From Hymenopus coronatus (Eukaryota; Arthropoda; Insecta; Mantodea; Hymenopodidae): DNA of 64,000 bases. This document shows, in pieces, positions 22,397 through 33,448 of the stretch (the first letter of the stretch is position 1; each line of letters starts with the position of its first letter). A program made the translations under genes and the position numbers. The DNA is taken from contig CM060890.1 of the NCBI GenBank assembly GCA_030762935.1, positions 69,740,265-69,804,264 on the forward strand, written 5' to 3'. Under the pieces are notes generated by a model. It made no database searches, was not told the DNA's origin, and saw only the letters and a program-made list of their open reading frames with translations.

Positions 22397-23260
22397 TGTG
22401 AATGCAACACAGACTTTCTCCACATCTCTGTAACAAATTGTTAAAAAGCTTATTCTTCTATCTACTTCATGCTAATTGGTTAGCAAACATGGTCTTATTA
22501 TTTGCTCCCTGTAAATAAAAGATCAAACGATGGTCACATCTCTTAAAAACTGGTTGACATGTGGATGAAATCCGTTTCTATGCTGGGCCAGGAGTTTACA
22601 ACTTTCCGTGTGAGAAATTGTCCTAAATCTGAATCAAATAAAAGGAACATTTCATAAATTGTCAACTGCACGAAGAAAACGTATATGACATAAATTGTGT
22701 TTTTGAACGAGATCTATATTTTTTGAGCTGTAGGTTTTTGTCTATTTTTTTACGATCTACCAGTTACGCAAAATTCACTAAAATTCATCCAGAATAAAGG
22801 GGTCTTCAGAGGCTATTCCTAAAAAATTCAATATATATGTTTTATTTGCCATATAAATAGTTTTAATATACGGTATTTTAATCAAAATCTTTAGAGCAAG
22901 TTTTGAGAAGATAAACATTTTCGAAATTATTTCATTAAAGGGGTTGCTTGGGGTGAGGGGATTTTTCTCAAAAACTTCGTGTTGCATCCTTGGAAGATAC
23001 TAAACTGAAACACCAAATTTGGTATTATACCAACTTTTCGTTTTTACGGTGTTCACAGACACACGGACACACGGACACACTGACACACGAAAACACGGAC
23101 ACACTGACACACACGGACACACTGACACACACGGACCTATTTCTAAAAATGCTTTCTTTTGGATACAGGGGACCACAACACGTGTATTTCCGTGATTTTT
23201 TTGTGGAATGTAATACCTTCTCTACATGCAATATGTACATAGTACGTATAGAGAAAGTAA
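22397..23260 (-). repeat. R900 repeat, full-length copy
   Basis: The best-preserved minus-strand copy. The B end is near 22400, with TTTCTCCACATCTCTGTAAC. The conserved TGCATCCTTGGAAGATACTA lies near 22983, the AAATACCAAATTTGG-type inverted motif near 23010, and the A end TATGTACATAGTACGTATAG then AGAAAGTAAAAA at 23230-23260. The next copy begins within two bases of its end, so the pair is a true head-to-tail tandem. A 69-codon frame at 22778-22987 (minus) resembles frames in other copies. Confidence 0.9.
23054..23136. repeat. Minisatellite inside R900
   Basis: Units built from ACACGGACACACTGAC-like blocks are repeated several times. It lies at the same place where other R900 copies carry a short GT-rich segment, so it is a local expansion of the element itself. 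The opposite open frames across it are repeat shadows. Confidence 0.9.
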
Positions 23261-23261
23261 A

Positions 23262-24190
23262 AAAGTCTGTTGTGTTCCATTCACATGGCTTTCTCTGTCC
23301 GTTCTGCACACAAATTATTCTTACAAAACATTGTTTTACCTACATAACACTGATCAAGATAAAAATACTAGAAATGAGCGTGCTACCTAGTTCCTTATAA
23401 GTTGAAAGGAAATAAGGGAAGACATTAGTCTATAGCAACAGTCAAATGTTTTAAAACCTGTCGCTACGAGATTTTGATTGAAATTTTGATTTCATTCGAT
23501 TTAAAAAGGACAGTCATATATTTTTAAAATCCCTCGTTATGCTATCGGCATTGAAATTTGGTTTTCATTCCTTGTGGTGCAAGAGGTAAAAAAAAAAAAA
23601 AATTAAACGTGTGACTGCTTGAGAAAATTTTAGGTGTTTTAAAATTGAAACCTTAAAGTGAAATGCTGTGTATGACATACATTGTGTATTTTAACGAGAT
23701 CTACATTTTTGTATATTGTGCTTTGTCAGTTATACAAAGGTCGTTGAACATTTTTCTATCTCTTACTGCTTACCAGTTATGCAAAATTCATCTAGAATGA
23801 AGTTCTATCAGAGAAGACTATTTCCAAAAATTTAAGATTTTATTTACGATGGAAATATCTTTAATATACGTATTTTAGTAAAATGTTAAAGCATTTTGAT
23901 AAAATCAAAGTTTTCGAAAATTTTTCTATATAAAGAGTGGTTTGAGGTTTAGAGATACTAAACTTAAATACGAAGTTTGGTATTTAAAAGACTTTCCGTT
24001 TTTTAGTTATGCTGCACACGCGCACCCACACACAGACACACACTGACCTTATTCTAAAAATGTTTCTTTGGGATTCAGGGAGCCTCAAAACTTATATTAC
24101 AGTGAAATCGATTTTTGGGTGGAATTACGATACCTTCTTTATCCACGTTATGCACATTCATTGTTATATGTACTAGGAAAAATAAAAAGA
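23262..24190 (-). repeat. R900 repeat, full-length copy in tandem
   Basis: It starts with the B end (GTCTGTTGTGTTCCATTCAC) immediately after the previous copy's A end. It is more diverged than its neighbour, with CACACGCGCACCCACACACA at the internal GT-rich position (about 24013-24047). It ends at ATGTACTAGGAAAAATAAAA. Confidence 0.85.
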
Positions 24191-24589
24191 GCAATAAAAA
24201 TATGAAAATATAAGATATCAAATGTAATTTACGAATCCTACATATGTCAAAAGTTAATTAGAAGATGAGTCGAACCAAAATAAACAAAAAAGGGGAAGAG
24301 TCCGTTCTCTCATATGTACAGATCTCCTACGAGCTCTTGTAATTGCTGGAGATGATGGATGGTCCATATTTGTCAACATGAACAAGTGATCCAGATGGAA
24401 TTTCTCTGTTCCTAGAAAAAGATGATCATTTATCGAAGCCATATGTTTCTCTTTGACAGCCAAAGGGAATCTTTTGCTACGAAAATGAAGAGTCCGATCA
24501 GATTGCAGGTTGGCGGGTAAAAGAAAGCAAAAGTTCTCCATTTCCTTGTAATATCGCTTTACTGCACTTGCCCAGAAATAAAAAGGTTC
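24191..24589. other. No feature recognised
   Basis: A 95-codon minus frame at 24254-24541 has somewhat protein-like composition, but I recognise no family. Confidence 0.3.
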
Positions 24590-24671
24590 AAATGTTCAAA
24601 TCCCGACTATGGCCATGAATTTTTTAACCCATCCAACTACTGTCCCACACACGGCTTGTGTGAAAAACAAG
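24590..24671 (+). repeat. tRNA-dyad element, outer right end only
   Basis: TTCAAATCCCGACTATGGCC, a T-arm, is followed by ACCCATCCAACTACTGTCCC and ACACGGCTTGTGTGAAAAAC. This is the outermost right end of the family, directly before the left end of the next copy at 24691. The clustering is head to tail. Confidence 0.7.
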
Positions 24672-24690
24672 CTAAGACTATCGATTTAAT

Positions 24691-25064
24691 TGTTTTTTTC
24701 ACACTAGCCGTGTGTATCACGGAGTTGGATAGGTAGAGTCAGACTCAAAAATTGAATGCCATAGCCGGGATTTGACCGGATCTCCCGGTCTCTAGCCGGA
24801 CGCTCTACCACTGAGCTACCATGGCAGCTATACTATGAATCCTAGGATTTAAAGTACTTACAACATTGTAACTTGGGGTTGTATTCTCAAAATAATTTGA
24901 AATCCCCTTGTGGTTTACCGGGGAATATGCGAGTAAGTTGAGAAAGTCAATGCTATGCCGGCATGATACCATGGTGGCTCAGTGGTAGAGCAAGCGGCTT
25001 GAGATCGGAAGATCCCGGCTAGGGCATTGAATTTTTCAGTCTGACTCTACCTATCCAAATTGAG
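24691..25064 (+). repeat. tRNA-dyad element, complete copy
   Basis: Terminal inverted arms: the left starts TGTTTTTTTCACACTAGCCG and has GGATAGGTAGAGTCAGACT; the right ends AGTCTGACTCTACCTATCC. Just inside each arm lies a tRNA-like unit. On the left (minus strand) the A box is TGGTAGCTCAGTGGTAGAGC and the T-arm lies outward. On the right (plus strand) the A box is TGGCTCAGTGGTAGAGC with a degenerate T-arm. Both 5' ends face a 150-bp centre, so two Pol III promoters would fire outward. No coding sequence is present. Confidence 0.85.
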
Positions 25065-25084
25065 AGCTATTAACCTAATATTTA

Positions 25085-25210
25085 TCTAAACTATGAATCC
25101 CGGGATTTAAAGAATGCAATTCGCCATTGGAGTATGCTAATTAATTTGAGAATACCTCCTAGATTGCCGGGAAAGTAAGTTGAGAAATTCAGTACTATGC
25201 CTGCATGCTG
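25085..25210 (+). repeat. tRNA-dyad element, centre fragment
   Basis: It begins CTATGAATCCCGGGATTTAA and runs through the family centre (TTAATTTGAGAATACCTCCT). It breaks off where the tRNA arm should start, close to the transposon remnant that follows. Confidence 0.75.
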
Positions 25211-25300
25211 CAAGCACATAGCAGTTGGTGCGAACCGAAAATTAACACATTCCTTTGTTGTTAAACGTGACATCACTATAAAAATACATTTTTTCTTACT

Positions 25301-26643
25301 TTATCCTTCGTCGCTGGATTCTGCTTCAGAGTCGGAATCCCGAAGGCTCATTATGAAAGGTTCCATAACAGCATCGCTGGATATTTCTTTCCGAAAATCA
25401 TTCTCTTGCAGCTTTTCTGCGTATTGAACGCAGTCGTGCCACTTTGTTACAGTAATGCCTTCTACAGCCTCGTGCGTTAATCTCTCCCCGTCTGTAATTT
25501 TGAGGTGTTATTCTTCTCTGATATATACATCTGCATTTATGCCCACACCAACTCTATCGGATTATATTGACAGTGGTAAGCTGGTAATCGTACTACTCTG
25601 TGTGCAAGTTCCGAAGCAATGTTGTCCAATTCAAAACATTTTTGTGGCTTATTTAATTTAACAATCTGCAGCAGTTCTTCTCCTATTTGAGACGGGGCAA
25701 ATGGAATTTTCCTATTAGATAGCCAAGCCACAATATCGGCTTTCTTTGTATTAGAGCACGGTATCTTTTCCTTCTGTACAGAATGTATGCTTGCTTTGTC
25801 CATTACTATGACCGATCTCGGTGCTAAAATTGCATGAATGGTTCAAGAACCAGTTTATAAACACACCAGCATTCATTTCTGTATGATAGTCAGTTGGAGT
25901 CATAGATTTAGAGCGAAAAATGAATTCTCTCTCTAAGATGACACCTGTGTCAGCTGAACCAGCGTGGCATAAGATTATACGACCACCTTTGCCAATAGAA
26001 ATCCTTAAACCTTCACTCCCTTTACTCATCTGCTAGCATGCTGATCTGGTATGGTTTTGATTTACCCAAGTTTCATCCAGGTAATAAATTTTAGTGTCAC
26101 ACTGGTTTCTGATGGAGTGCATTATTCTGAGAAATACGGCACTCGCGGCTAAGATGTCGCTACGTTCCATTATTAACTTTCTTCCGTTACGGCATTTCCT
26201 ATAATGAAATTCCATTTTCCTTAAAATACGTAGCATAGAGATTCACTGCCCTCAAACCCAGTGTTTTGTTTCATTTCGATGACAAGCTTTTGTGCTGTAG
26301 GAAACTTTCTATTCTCATACATCGAAAAAACATTTTCGACACAACAAATTCTTGTCGAAATCGTCAAGCTCAGTCACTGTTTTGTTCCTTTTGTGCACTT
26401 TTCCAGGAGAATTAAATTTAACACGCTCTTCTGCATGAACACAAGCTTTTGCTTCCGTTAATTCTTTCCATGGTGCGTATACCCACCTGACGGCTTTCAG
26501 CTGTCTCCTTCCAACAATCGGCAACACTGTTTAACGAGCTTCGCGGTTTTTCCGTCTTCCCCAGGAAATATTTGTACATATTATATACCATTTCTCTTGC
26601 TTGACTGTGAAGAATGCAACGTTTTGTTTTTTGCTTCAGCCAT
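25301..26643 (-). pseudogene. DDE (IS630/Tc1-like) transposase, broken
   Basis: A cut-and-paste transposase of the DDE_3 type common in insects, scattered over several frames. The start ATG is at 26643 on the minus strand (MAEAKNKTLHSSQSS). Then comes an N-terminal DNA-binding part, GKVHKRNKTVTELDDFDKN at about 26400, and FHYRKCRNGRKLIMERSDI at about 26200. The first catalytic Asp is in YLDETWVNQNHT (about 26080), the second in MDKASIHSV (about 25800, where the usual Asn is Lys). The third acidic residue is in YNPIELVWA (about 25540). A Ser/Glu/Asp-rich tail ends at TAA 25303-25301. About 440 codons with several frame changes. Terminal repeats were not found. Confidence 0.88.
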
Positions 26644-27039
26644 CGTCAGAACTATTCACTATCTTGCTAACACACACAAGAGTAGATTTATTACTCGTAA
26701 TTACTTAATTTCACTGTTAAACTTCAAGATAACAGCCAGCACAGAGGAAACTTCGGAGCTAAGCGCAGAACGGCCAGGAAGTCTCTAACAGTTCACTAGA
26801 AGCAGCCCTGGCGCGCTACGGAGGTTGAGCACCGGGAGGCCGAAATGAGGCTTCTGCAGCGGCACCTAGCGTCAACCAGCGCAACCAGGGGGAAGCAACC
26901 GTGCCAACTGCCTGCAAAGCCTCAAGTCATAGCTGCGCCGACCAGTAAGATGAAGAAGGGAAATGAAATGAAGGAATTAAAGGGAAGGGAATCATGATAG
27001 ATATACAGTACCCTAGCATTCGCCTAAGCGACCCCAGAA
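26644..27039. other. No gene; unexplained GC-richer spacer
   Basis: It lies between a dead transposase and a dead LINE and likely includes the transposon's 5' flank. The stretch 26740-26940 is rich in G and C with CAACCAGCGCAACCAGG; 26960-27040 has GAAGGGAAATGAAATGAAGG. Neither is assigned to a family. Confidence 0.3.
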
Positions 27040-28195
27040 AAATCACGGAAGGACCCAGGGCCAGAGTGCGCGGTCAACCTGAGCGAACCCGGACCTTCCG
27101 AGTGCCAGTACCAAATGAAACACCTGAGGCACGTGTCTCGGTTGCGCAATTCTTAGTTTAATTAATATTGATTTGAAGGCCCACCTTCTGCACTTCGTTT
27201 CCAATTGCTGTAATTTACCCTTCAGATCATTAAAATAATGACCTAATAAACAAATATCACCCACATAGTCTAGATATTCTATCCTTCGAGTTGGTCCTCA
27301 ACGGATTCCTCTTGGAGAGACATTCGTTCTTAAAGTTGCATGTCGGATCAGTTTAAAGAGAAGCGGTGATAACACAACCTTGCCAACCGGAATGTTTCTC
27401 CTGTGTAGTTACAGCTGGCCTTTCAGTATAATTATTTTATTATATTTATGAGCTTGGTTGGAACTTTTATGTCATAAAGCGCTTGCCGTAGTTCAGCATG
27501 TCAAACGCTTTTACAAATTCAAATAATAAATACACAGATGAGCGGAATTCTAAGGACTGTTCAATATTTTTTCTTAGAGTGTCAATTTGGTCTACACATG
27601 TCCGATGATCCTGCCTGCTCCTTTCGTATTGTTGGCTCTAGTGCTAAATAAAGGCGCACTTGTCCAAAGGTGCCGATTATTAATATTGCTCACATCTCCT
27701 TTTTATTGATTTTAATCATTAATACTTCTTTACATTCTACGGGAAAACTTTCCTCCTTCCAAGTATTTAAAATTATTTAATGCAGCATTTTTGCTATTTT
27801 ATTTGGGTAGCCTTAAATATCTCTGATAGGAGACTGTCTTGCCCAGCTGACTTCCTATTTTTAATTTGGAAATGGCATTCATTCTTTATCTCAGATATGG
27901 AAAGTTCCTTTGAATTTATTCTAAGTTCAGTACGGTTTTAATTAGAGGCGATTCGGAGGAGGTGTTAAATTCTCCCTAAAATATTCGTACATCTTGACAT
28001 TTGGGCAACATCAGATGTAATCATTAGCCCATCTTTATTTATAATTTCATGTCTATCATGACTAAACCTTTTATTTGCTAACTTTTTAGTTATCCGGTTA
28101 GTTCCTGTAAGTTCTTTTTGTCTGCTGCTTTTTGCGCATTTTTCAAGGTTATCAAACAAGATTGTTTTATCCCTTTTGGCCGCTGTGCTCATTTC
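27040..28195 (-). pseudogene. LINE reverse transcriptase remnant
   Basis: A non-LTR retrotransposon fragment read on the minus strand with many shifts. The frame 28192-27965 has KRDKTILFDNLEKCAKSSRQ and NKDGLMITSDVAQMSRC, the region just before the reverse transcriptase. Then FVKAFDMLNYGKRF lies at about 27500. The catalytic box reads YVGDICLLGH at about 27260, where YADD is expected, so its first Asp is lost. LQQLETKCRRWAFKS follows. The style suggests an RTE-like or related clade, but this cannot be settled by eye. The endonuclease and 3' end are missing. Confidence 0.8.
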
Positions 28196-28224
28196 TTTAT
28201 TTTTTGCTTGGTATTATTATCGTA

Positions 28225-28500
28225 GGCGGCACCATGATAGAGTGGTTAGGGCGCTCGCCTTCCACCTAAGAGGCCCGGGCGTCGTCTGGGCATGTTTTCT
28301 CCTAGTCCTTCGTTTTTCCCCACCACTTGTTCCACCAATCCGTCATCTTTTCTATCATTCATTTCGCTTGCATTTCATAACATCCACTTCCTCATGCTTA
28401 TCATTCGATCCAGGATTTCCATTCTGTGGTTTCCTGCCCTTGGCTCCCGATAGGGCGTTGCCAGTCCTAAATACGGGAGGGTAAGCCGACTAAGTAGCCT
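28225..28500 (+). mobile_element. tRNA-derived SINE, second family
   Basis: The head GGCACCATGATAGAGTGGTT and AGGGCGCTCGCC fits a Pol III A box; the B box is decayed (CCCGGGCGTCGTC). The tRNA-unrelated body is C/T-rich and ends GGGAGGGTAAGCCGACTAAG. The same body and 3' end occur at 45403-45740. The flanks TATTATTATCGTA and TATTGTTGTCGTA (28212-28224, 28502-28514) may be a decayed target duplication. Confidence 0.75.
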
Positions 28501-28514
28501 AATATTGTTGTCGT

Positions 28515-30610
28515 AAAGCTTTCGCTATATTCCCTTCATTTATTTTTATAATCATTTTTAATGAATGTTCTTTTATTTTGTTCCTAGTATCATCTGTAAT
28601 CTAATCCTTCCTTTCGGCTTTTCTTCTTCTTAATGCTTCTTCACTGGCTTTATTAAAAGGTTCTGCACCTTTGACCATCTGTTTGAGTTGGTTAGAGTTT
28701 GATTTTCTTCTCTTTCCTCCTGCAAGGCTAGTAATTTATCCTCAAAGCAATGATTTGCCCTTTTGTCTTGAAAATATCAAATTTGTACTTTCTTCTGCTC
28801 TTTTGCTTGCCCGAGTCGTAATTTACTGCAATTTTTACATTAATTTGTTCTCTTAACAGAAAATGGTCCGATGTAACATCCGCAAAAATATAGTAAAATA
28901 TTGAATTTAATTAAGGCAACTTGCCGACGTCATACGATTTTGAAACTTTTTGAAATATACTTTAATGTGTTTAGTATTTTTCCATGTAAAAAAATCCCAA
29001 AAGCATATTTTACATAATGGCTGAAATTTCACTCTCAACCTCCTTAATGCTTCTTAGCACTATAGTTCTAAACACAGTGATTCTAATAGTGTTTTAGTCC
29101 TCCCACCTTACGATTACGGCAGAAGCATGTAAGGTATATGTGTATGCAACCGTTGATTTCAGACTATCTATATTCTCAACTGCAATGTAGTTTACACATT
29201 ATTTTGTTCTTGCCTTAGAACGTTGTATTTAATGATGTCCACAACAAACTCCATAAAACCACTATTTCTATCGTAAAACAATTGCATCAGATGTTATTTT
29301 ACATTTCCAGGGCTATCCGACTCTCAACCGTTTATACTCTATCTCTACGAGCCGCTACTGTATATAAACTTAAATCTTTTAACTGTCATAGAAGTTTAAA
29401 TACATTTCTAAACCTAATACGTATTGTGTATGTTTATATAATAAGAGCAGACAGTCAAAATAACCAAATGAATGTTTAATACGATCTACTCCAGTCGTAT
29501 GATCCGGCAGCGGTTACAGAGCTTATAGATTTATGACGGGGCAAATATTCCGGAAGATAATGCATATAAGCCACCCTGCATTTGCCTTTGTAATGCATGG
29601 AAAATACAAGTAAAATCCTTTTGCAACCAGGAGATCAAATCCTAGTCCGGTAGATGGAGAGGATCACTCTGAAAAAAAGATACTGGGACAACAGAGCAAT
29701 GGATATGGTTTCGTGTCCTCCTACTCATTGTTGAAGCACGGCACGTCCATAATCTCTTCATGAGCACATTGTATGCTTTCTGGTGACGCTTAACTTTCAT
29801 TCTTGGTTTTTATTTTCATATGGAGACACAGCCTCTGTAATGAGAATCCTTTAATTGTTATGTGTTTGGAGCAGGATAGGTGATCGTTTAAGGGATAATG
29901 TGTTATGAAATGCTGACTATAATGTGTCATAAATCGAAAATAGCTTACTATAGCAAATGGATGCTAGTGGCAATATTTAGTTGCCTCCTACATTATTTAG
30001 GGATCCTACTATACACCGTTTCTTAGCATGCTGTTTTACTAAACAGCATTATTCTCAAAACTACAAAATGTTCAAAAAGCACCACGCGTCTCAATAATAT
30101 TGTTTATATATAATTAGACTATACAAAAATGTGCAGAGTGTTTATTTTGATATTAATGTCCCAATAATATTAATTTCTCATCTTTTAAATATATTATGAT
30201 TATTTGGTATTTATAGCTATTAAAATACCACGTCAATCTTTTGTGTGGTTTAAAGTTACAATTCAAAAATTGTCAAACAATTTTCTCAAATTTTGAGGTA
30301 GATGAAACCACATGTATAAAATGATTAAATCTTGCAATGAATTCATAAAAATCGAATCAAATTTGGTATTCATATAAACACAATACCAATGCCGCCACAG
30401 TAAAATTTTCAAAAACGTAAATATTGAAACATATAAGGTTTCAATTTTAATCCCAGTGTCACTTAATTGAAAATCTACACACACAGCTTTTAAAATATAA
30501 TCAAATTTAGCTTATCTTAAAAATAAGAAAATTGTTAGATAGTTAAACCGTTTAATATTCATCAAAATATAATAATAGTAATAATAAGATTAATGATAAT
30601 GATAATTAAT
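28515..30610. other. No gene recognised
   Basis: About 2.1 kb of AT-rich DNA. The last 50 bases before the SINE are ATA/ATT-rich and are probably that SINE's tail. Confidence 0.4.
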
Positions 30611-30862
30611 AGCTCCATGGTACAACAGTCCCAAGGAGCCTTGGCCTATTGCCCGGCCGATGCGTCCCCATCTCGGTCCAGGACACGTCATGGATGGGCT
30701 GCAGTATTGGAGGGTGAGACGTGGTCATCGCCTCGAATTCCTCCCGGCCGGTTAATGCGATCCTCTTGACCTGGAGCCGCTAGTTCTCCAAGTAGCCCTC
30801 AATGGGTCCCCCGGACCTCACGAGGCACCCAACCCAGGTCTCCCGCTTGGCAAGCTGCCTAA
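30611..30862 (-). mobile_element. tRNA-Gly-like SINE, 5'-truncated copy
   Basis: Same family as 17194-17542 in the opposite direction. The 3' end (AGCTCCATGGTACAACAG on the plus strand) is present and continues into an ATA/ATT-rich tail at 30575-30610. It stops at AAGCTGCC, inside the tRNA head, so the A box is missing. This copy shows the natural tail type of the family. Confidence 0.88.
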
Positions 30863-31479
30863 TCAATAGCTATGTCACAATAATTGTTCAGGAATGCTAG
30901 TGGTTTTAATTAATTGCATCAGAATTACTTTGTATCATATGGGCAAACAATTTCCTTTTTCGCCTTCTTCTAATAATATTATATTTACCAGCCTTAGCAA
31001 ACATTTACAAATTTGTTATTGGCAGCTTTGAATACTTGTAAGACTTGAATCAAACTTTATGTGGTATTAAGATACGTAGAAACTTCAAAATAAAACAACC
31101 CATGGTGTCTTAATTCTCGGCCTATCCTTTATGGGTTGCCTCTGTTCGAATTGTTGCCATATTAATCAATGTTACTCTGCAAAGGCTTAAAGATGACAGC
31201 CAAAGCCGAGCAGAAACAGCAAAGAAGGTGTTAGAAACAATTTGAATTATTGTCCGAATTATTTTGCTCTTCTGTTATTACCGAGCGGGATTACTCGGGC
31301 GATTTCTTCTGGGAGATTGGGGTTTGATTCCTGTGGCTGTGCTACCTGACCCATCGTCAGGCAAATGCTGTATAGATTGACTACATTTTCCGAGTTTTTG
31401 AGTACATCATTTACTGTTCCTATCTTTCCTAGTCTTTCTTTCATTAGATTAGATTGGTATTAATTTTATGCACTTTTAT
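30863..31479. other. No gene; weak tRNA-like block at 31282-31345
   Basis: TTACCGAGCGGGATTACTCG and, 32 bases on, GGGGTTTGATTCC resemble A and B boxes. The fold is poor and no second copy is in the window, so it may be a decayed SINE head. Confidence 0.3.
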
Positions 31480-32366
31480 TTTTACTTTCTGTAGCCGAAT
31501 GTACAATGTACATAGTGGATAGAGAAGGTATTGTATTCACCCAAAAATTTAATATCAAGATTTTACGGGAAATATATGATTTGAGGTCGTCTTAGTCCGA
31601 AAAAAAATGCAATTGTGTGTCTGTGGACAGCATTGCTCAAAAACATAGAGACTGTGAAATGCGAACTTGACATTTAGATTTAGCATCTTCCAAAGATGTG
31701 ACACGGAAATTTTAAAGAAACCACTTCTCCCACCACAAACTGCCCTTTATATGGAAACATTTTCGAACATTTTTATTTTGTCAAAAATGGCTCTAACGAT
31801 TTTGATTAAAATTTTATATATTAAAGTTATTTACATCCAAATAAACTGTAGGTATATATTCACTTTTCTGGGAGTAGCCTTTAAAGACCTCTTTATTCTG
31901 GATGAATTTTGCCGAATTTTGCTTAGCTAGTAAACGTAAGAGGTAGACAAAATATTCCTGCACAATAAATGTAGATCTCGTTAAAATACACAATTTGTGT
32001 CCTTTACGTTATTGTTGTGGAGCTAATCGTTTTCGAGATATTCCTTGTTATTGGTTTCAGTTGTAAAGTACTTATACTTGCCTTAGACAGAAAGTGTCCG
32101 TATTTCTTTTGTTCTATTCCTGGCTAAACAAAGAAGCGAATTGCAATGACAATCACATAACGGTATATTTTAAAACATCTGACTATTACTTTAGCCAAGA
32201 GCAATCCCTTATTTCCCTTTTACTTATAAGGAACTAAATAATGAGAATATTCTGTTAATGTTTATCTTGATTACCATTATGTAGAAATAAGTTTGTTGTT
32301 TATTTTGTAAGAAGTTTGTAGAGCAGTTAGAGAAAATCGTGTGAGTGTAGCACATCAGATTTTTTA
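31480..32366 (+). repeat. R900 repeat, full-length copy
   Basis: The A end TTTACTTTCTGTAGCCGAAT is followed by GTACATAGTGGATAGAGAAG. The GT-rich segment is very short here. CACGGAAATTTTAAAGAAAC, GAGTAGCCTTTAAAGACCTC and the B end (GTTAGAGAAAATCGTG, ending ACATCAGATTTTTT) follow in the family order. A frame at 31667-31930 resembles frames in other copies (GVAFKDLFILDEF). Confidence 0.88.
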
Positions 32367-32680
32367 AATTAGAAATTATTCATGTCTTTATTTTTATTAT
32401 CAACGGGTATCTGATTTTGATTTTTATGTTTAACTGTATGAAATGTTTTATTTCTTTCATGTCTTGCTGAATGAAATAAAAATAAGAATAAAATGCCAAC
32501 ATTCTTAAATTATTAACACATTCTAAATTCATACAATTTTGTAAGTTAAATCATATTATAATTATTTTTAAAAAGCTAAACTCTTTTAAAATGAGGAATA
32601 TTACATATTTGAACAAGTAAATAAAGAGTAGCTTACATACCCTTAATTAAATTCATTTACCCGAAAAATATTCATTTAAT
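32367..32680. other. No feature recognised
   Basis: AT-rich spacer between an R900 copy and a SINE. Confidence 0.5.
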
Positions 32681-32691
32681 GTATATAATAT
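32681..32691. repeat. Left target-site duplication of SINE
   Basis: GTATATAATAT, repeated exactly at 32973-32983. Confidence 0.93.
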
Positions 32692-32972
32692 GGCTGCCTC
32701 CGTGGTCGAGTGGTCAGCGAGCTGACTTCTCACCCGGAGGTCCCGGGTTCGATTCCCGGCTGGGGCGGGGAATTTTTCTTTAGCAGATCTATTCCCTATC
32801 CCCCACAGTCTGGAAGTATGAATGTGAGAGTGAATGTGCGTGTGTATATAATATAATAATGATTAACCTAATGTTCTAACCTACAGTAATACGAGCTGTT
32901 TCACAAGTCAAAGCCCCCGATGTGACCATTGAAGTTAAAGGGGGCTATACAAATGAAACAATAAAAAAAAAA
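32692..32972 (+). mobile_element. tRNA-Glu-like SINE, complete, with A tail
   Basis: A 281-bp element. The tRNA-like head has A box TGGTCGAGTGGTCAGCG, anticodon loop TTCTCAC (anticodon CTC, as in tRNA-Glu) and B box GGGTTCGATTCCCGG. The body has a GTGAATGTGAGAGTG-like stretch and AAGCCCCCGATGTGACCATT. It ends in an A-rich tail at about 32961-32972 and is flanked by perfect 11-bp target duplications. This is the only SINE in the window with every hallmark: Pol III boxes, A tail and duplications. Confidence 0.94.
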
Positions 32973-32983
32973 GTATATAATAT
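32973..32983. repeat. Right target-site duplication of SINE
   Basis: Exact copy of GTATATAATAT at 32681-32691. Confidence 0.93.
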
Positions 32984-33094
32984 AAATTAAATTTATATGT
33001 AACCCACATTAATATTAAAAATATTCGAAATCTATGTTACTGATTCGGATATTGGAAATATCTAATTACTTTTTGGGAATCATATTGTGATAAT

Positions 33095-33448
33095 TGTTTT
33101 TTTCACAGAAACTATGTGTAGGACAAGAGTTGGATACGTAGAGTCAGACTGAAAAATGCAATTCCTTAGCAGGGATTTGAATCACGGATCTCCTAGCCCC
33201 TAGCCGGTTGCTCTACCACCGAGCTACCATGGCAACATGCCGGCATAGCATTATATTTCTTATGTCACAAATAATTTGAGATCACCTTGTAGTTTGGCAG
33301 GAAACACGAGTCAGTTGATAAATTTAATGCTTTGCCGGCATGTTGTCATAGCTCAGTGGTAGAGCAACCGGCTGGAGACTGGGAGGTCCGTGGTGCAAAG
33401 CCCGGCTATGGCATTGCATTTTTCAGTCTTGACTCTACCTATCCATGA
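33095..33448 (+). repeat. tRNA-dyad element, complete copy with short centre
   Basis: The left arm (minus strand) has A box TGGTAGCTCGGTGGTAGAGC and B box GTGATTCAAATCCC. The right arm (plus) has CATAGCTCAGTGGTAGAGC and a degenerate T-arm (GGTGCAAAGCCC). ATGCCGGCAT-type motifs lie between each arm and the centre. The ends match the 24691 copy, but the centre is shorter and has lost the CTATGAATC block. Confidence 0.85.

Noticed and set aside
23054..23136. CRISPR-like array
   Set aside because: Units are short, without unique spacers, and arise by expansion inside an animal repeat.
22990..23400. 136-codon plus-strand frame with His/Thr/Asp repeats
   Set aside because: It is a readthrough of the ACACGGACACACTGAC-type minisatellite inside R900, crossing two repeat copies.
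32692..32765. Functional tRNA-Glu gene
   Set aside because: The acceptor ends pair poorly, and the sequence continues into a SINE body with an A tail and target duplications.
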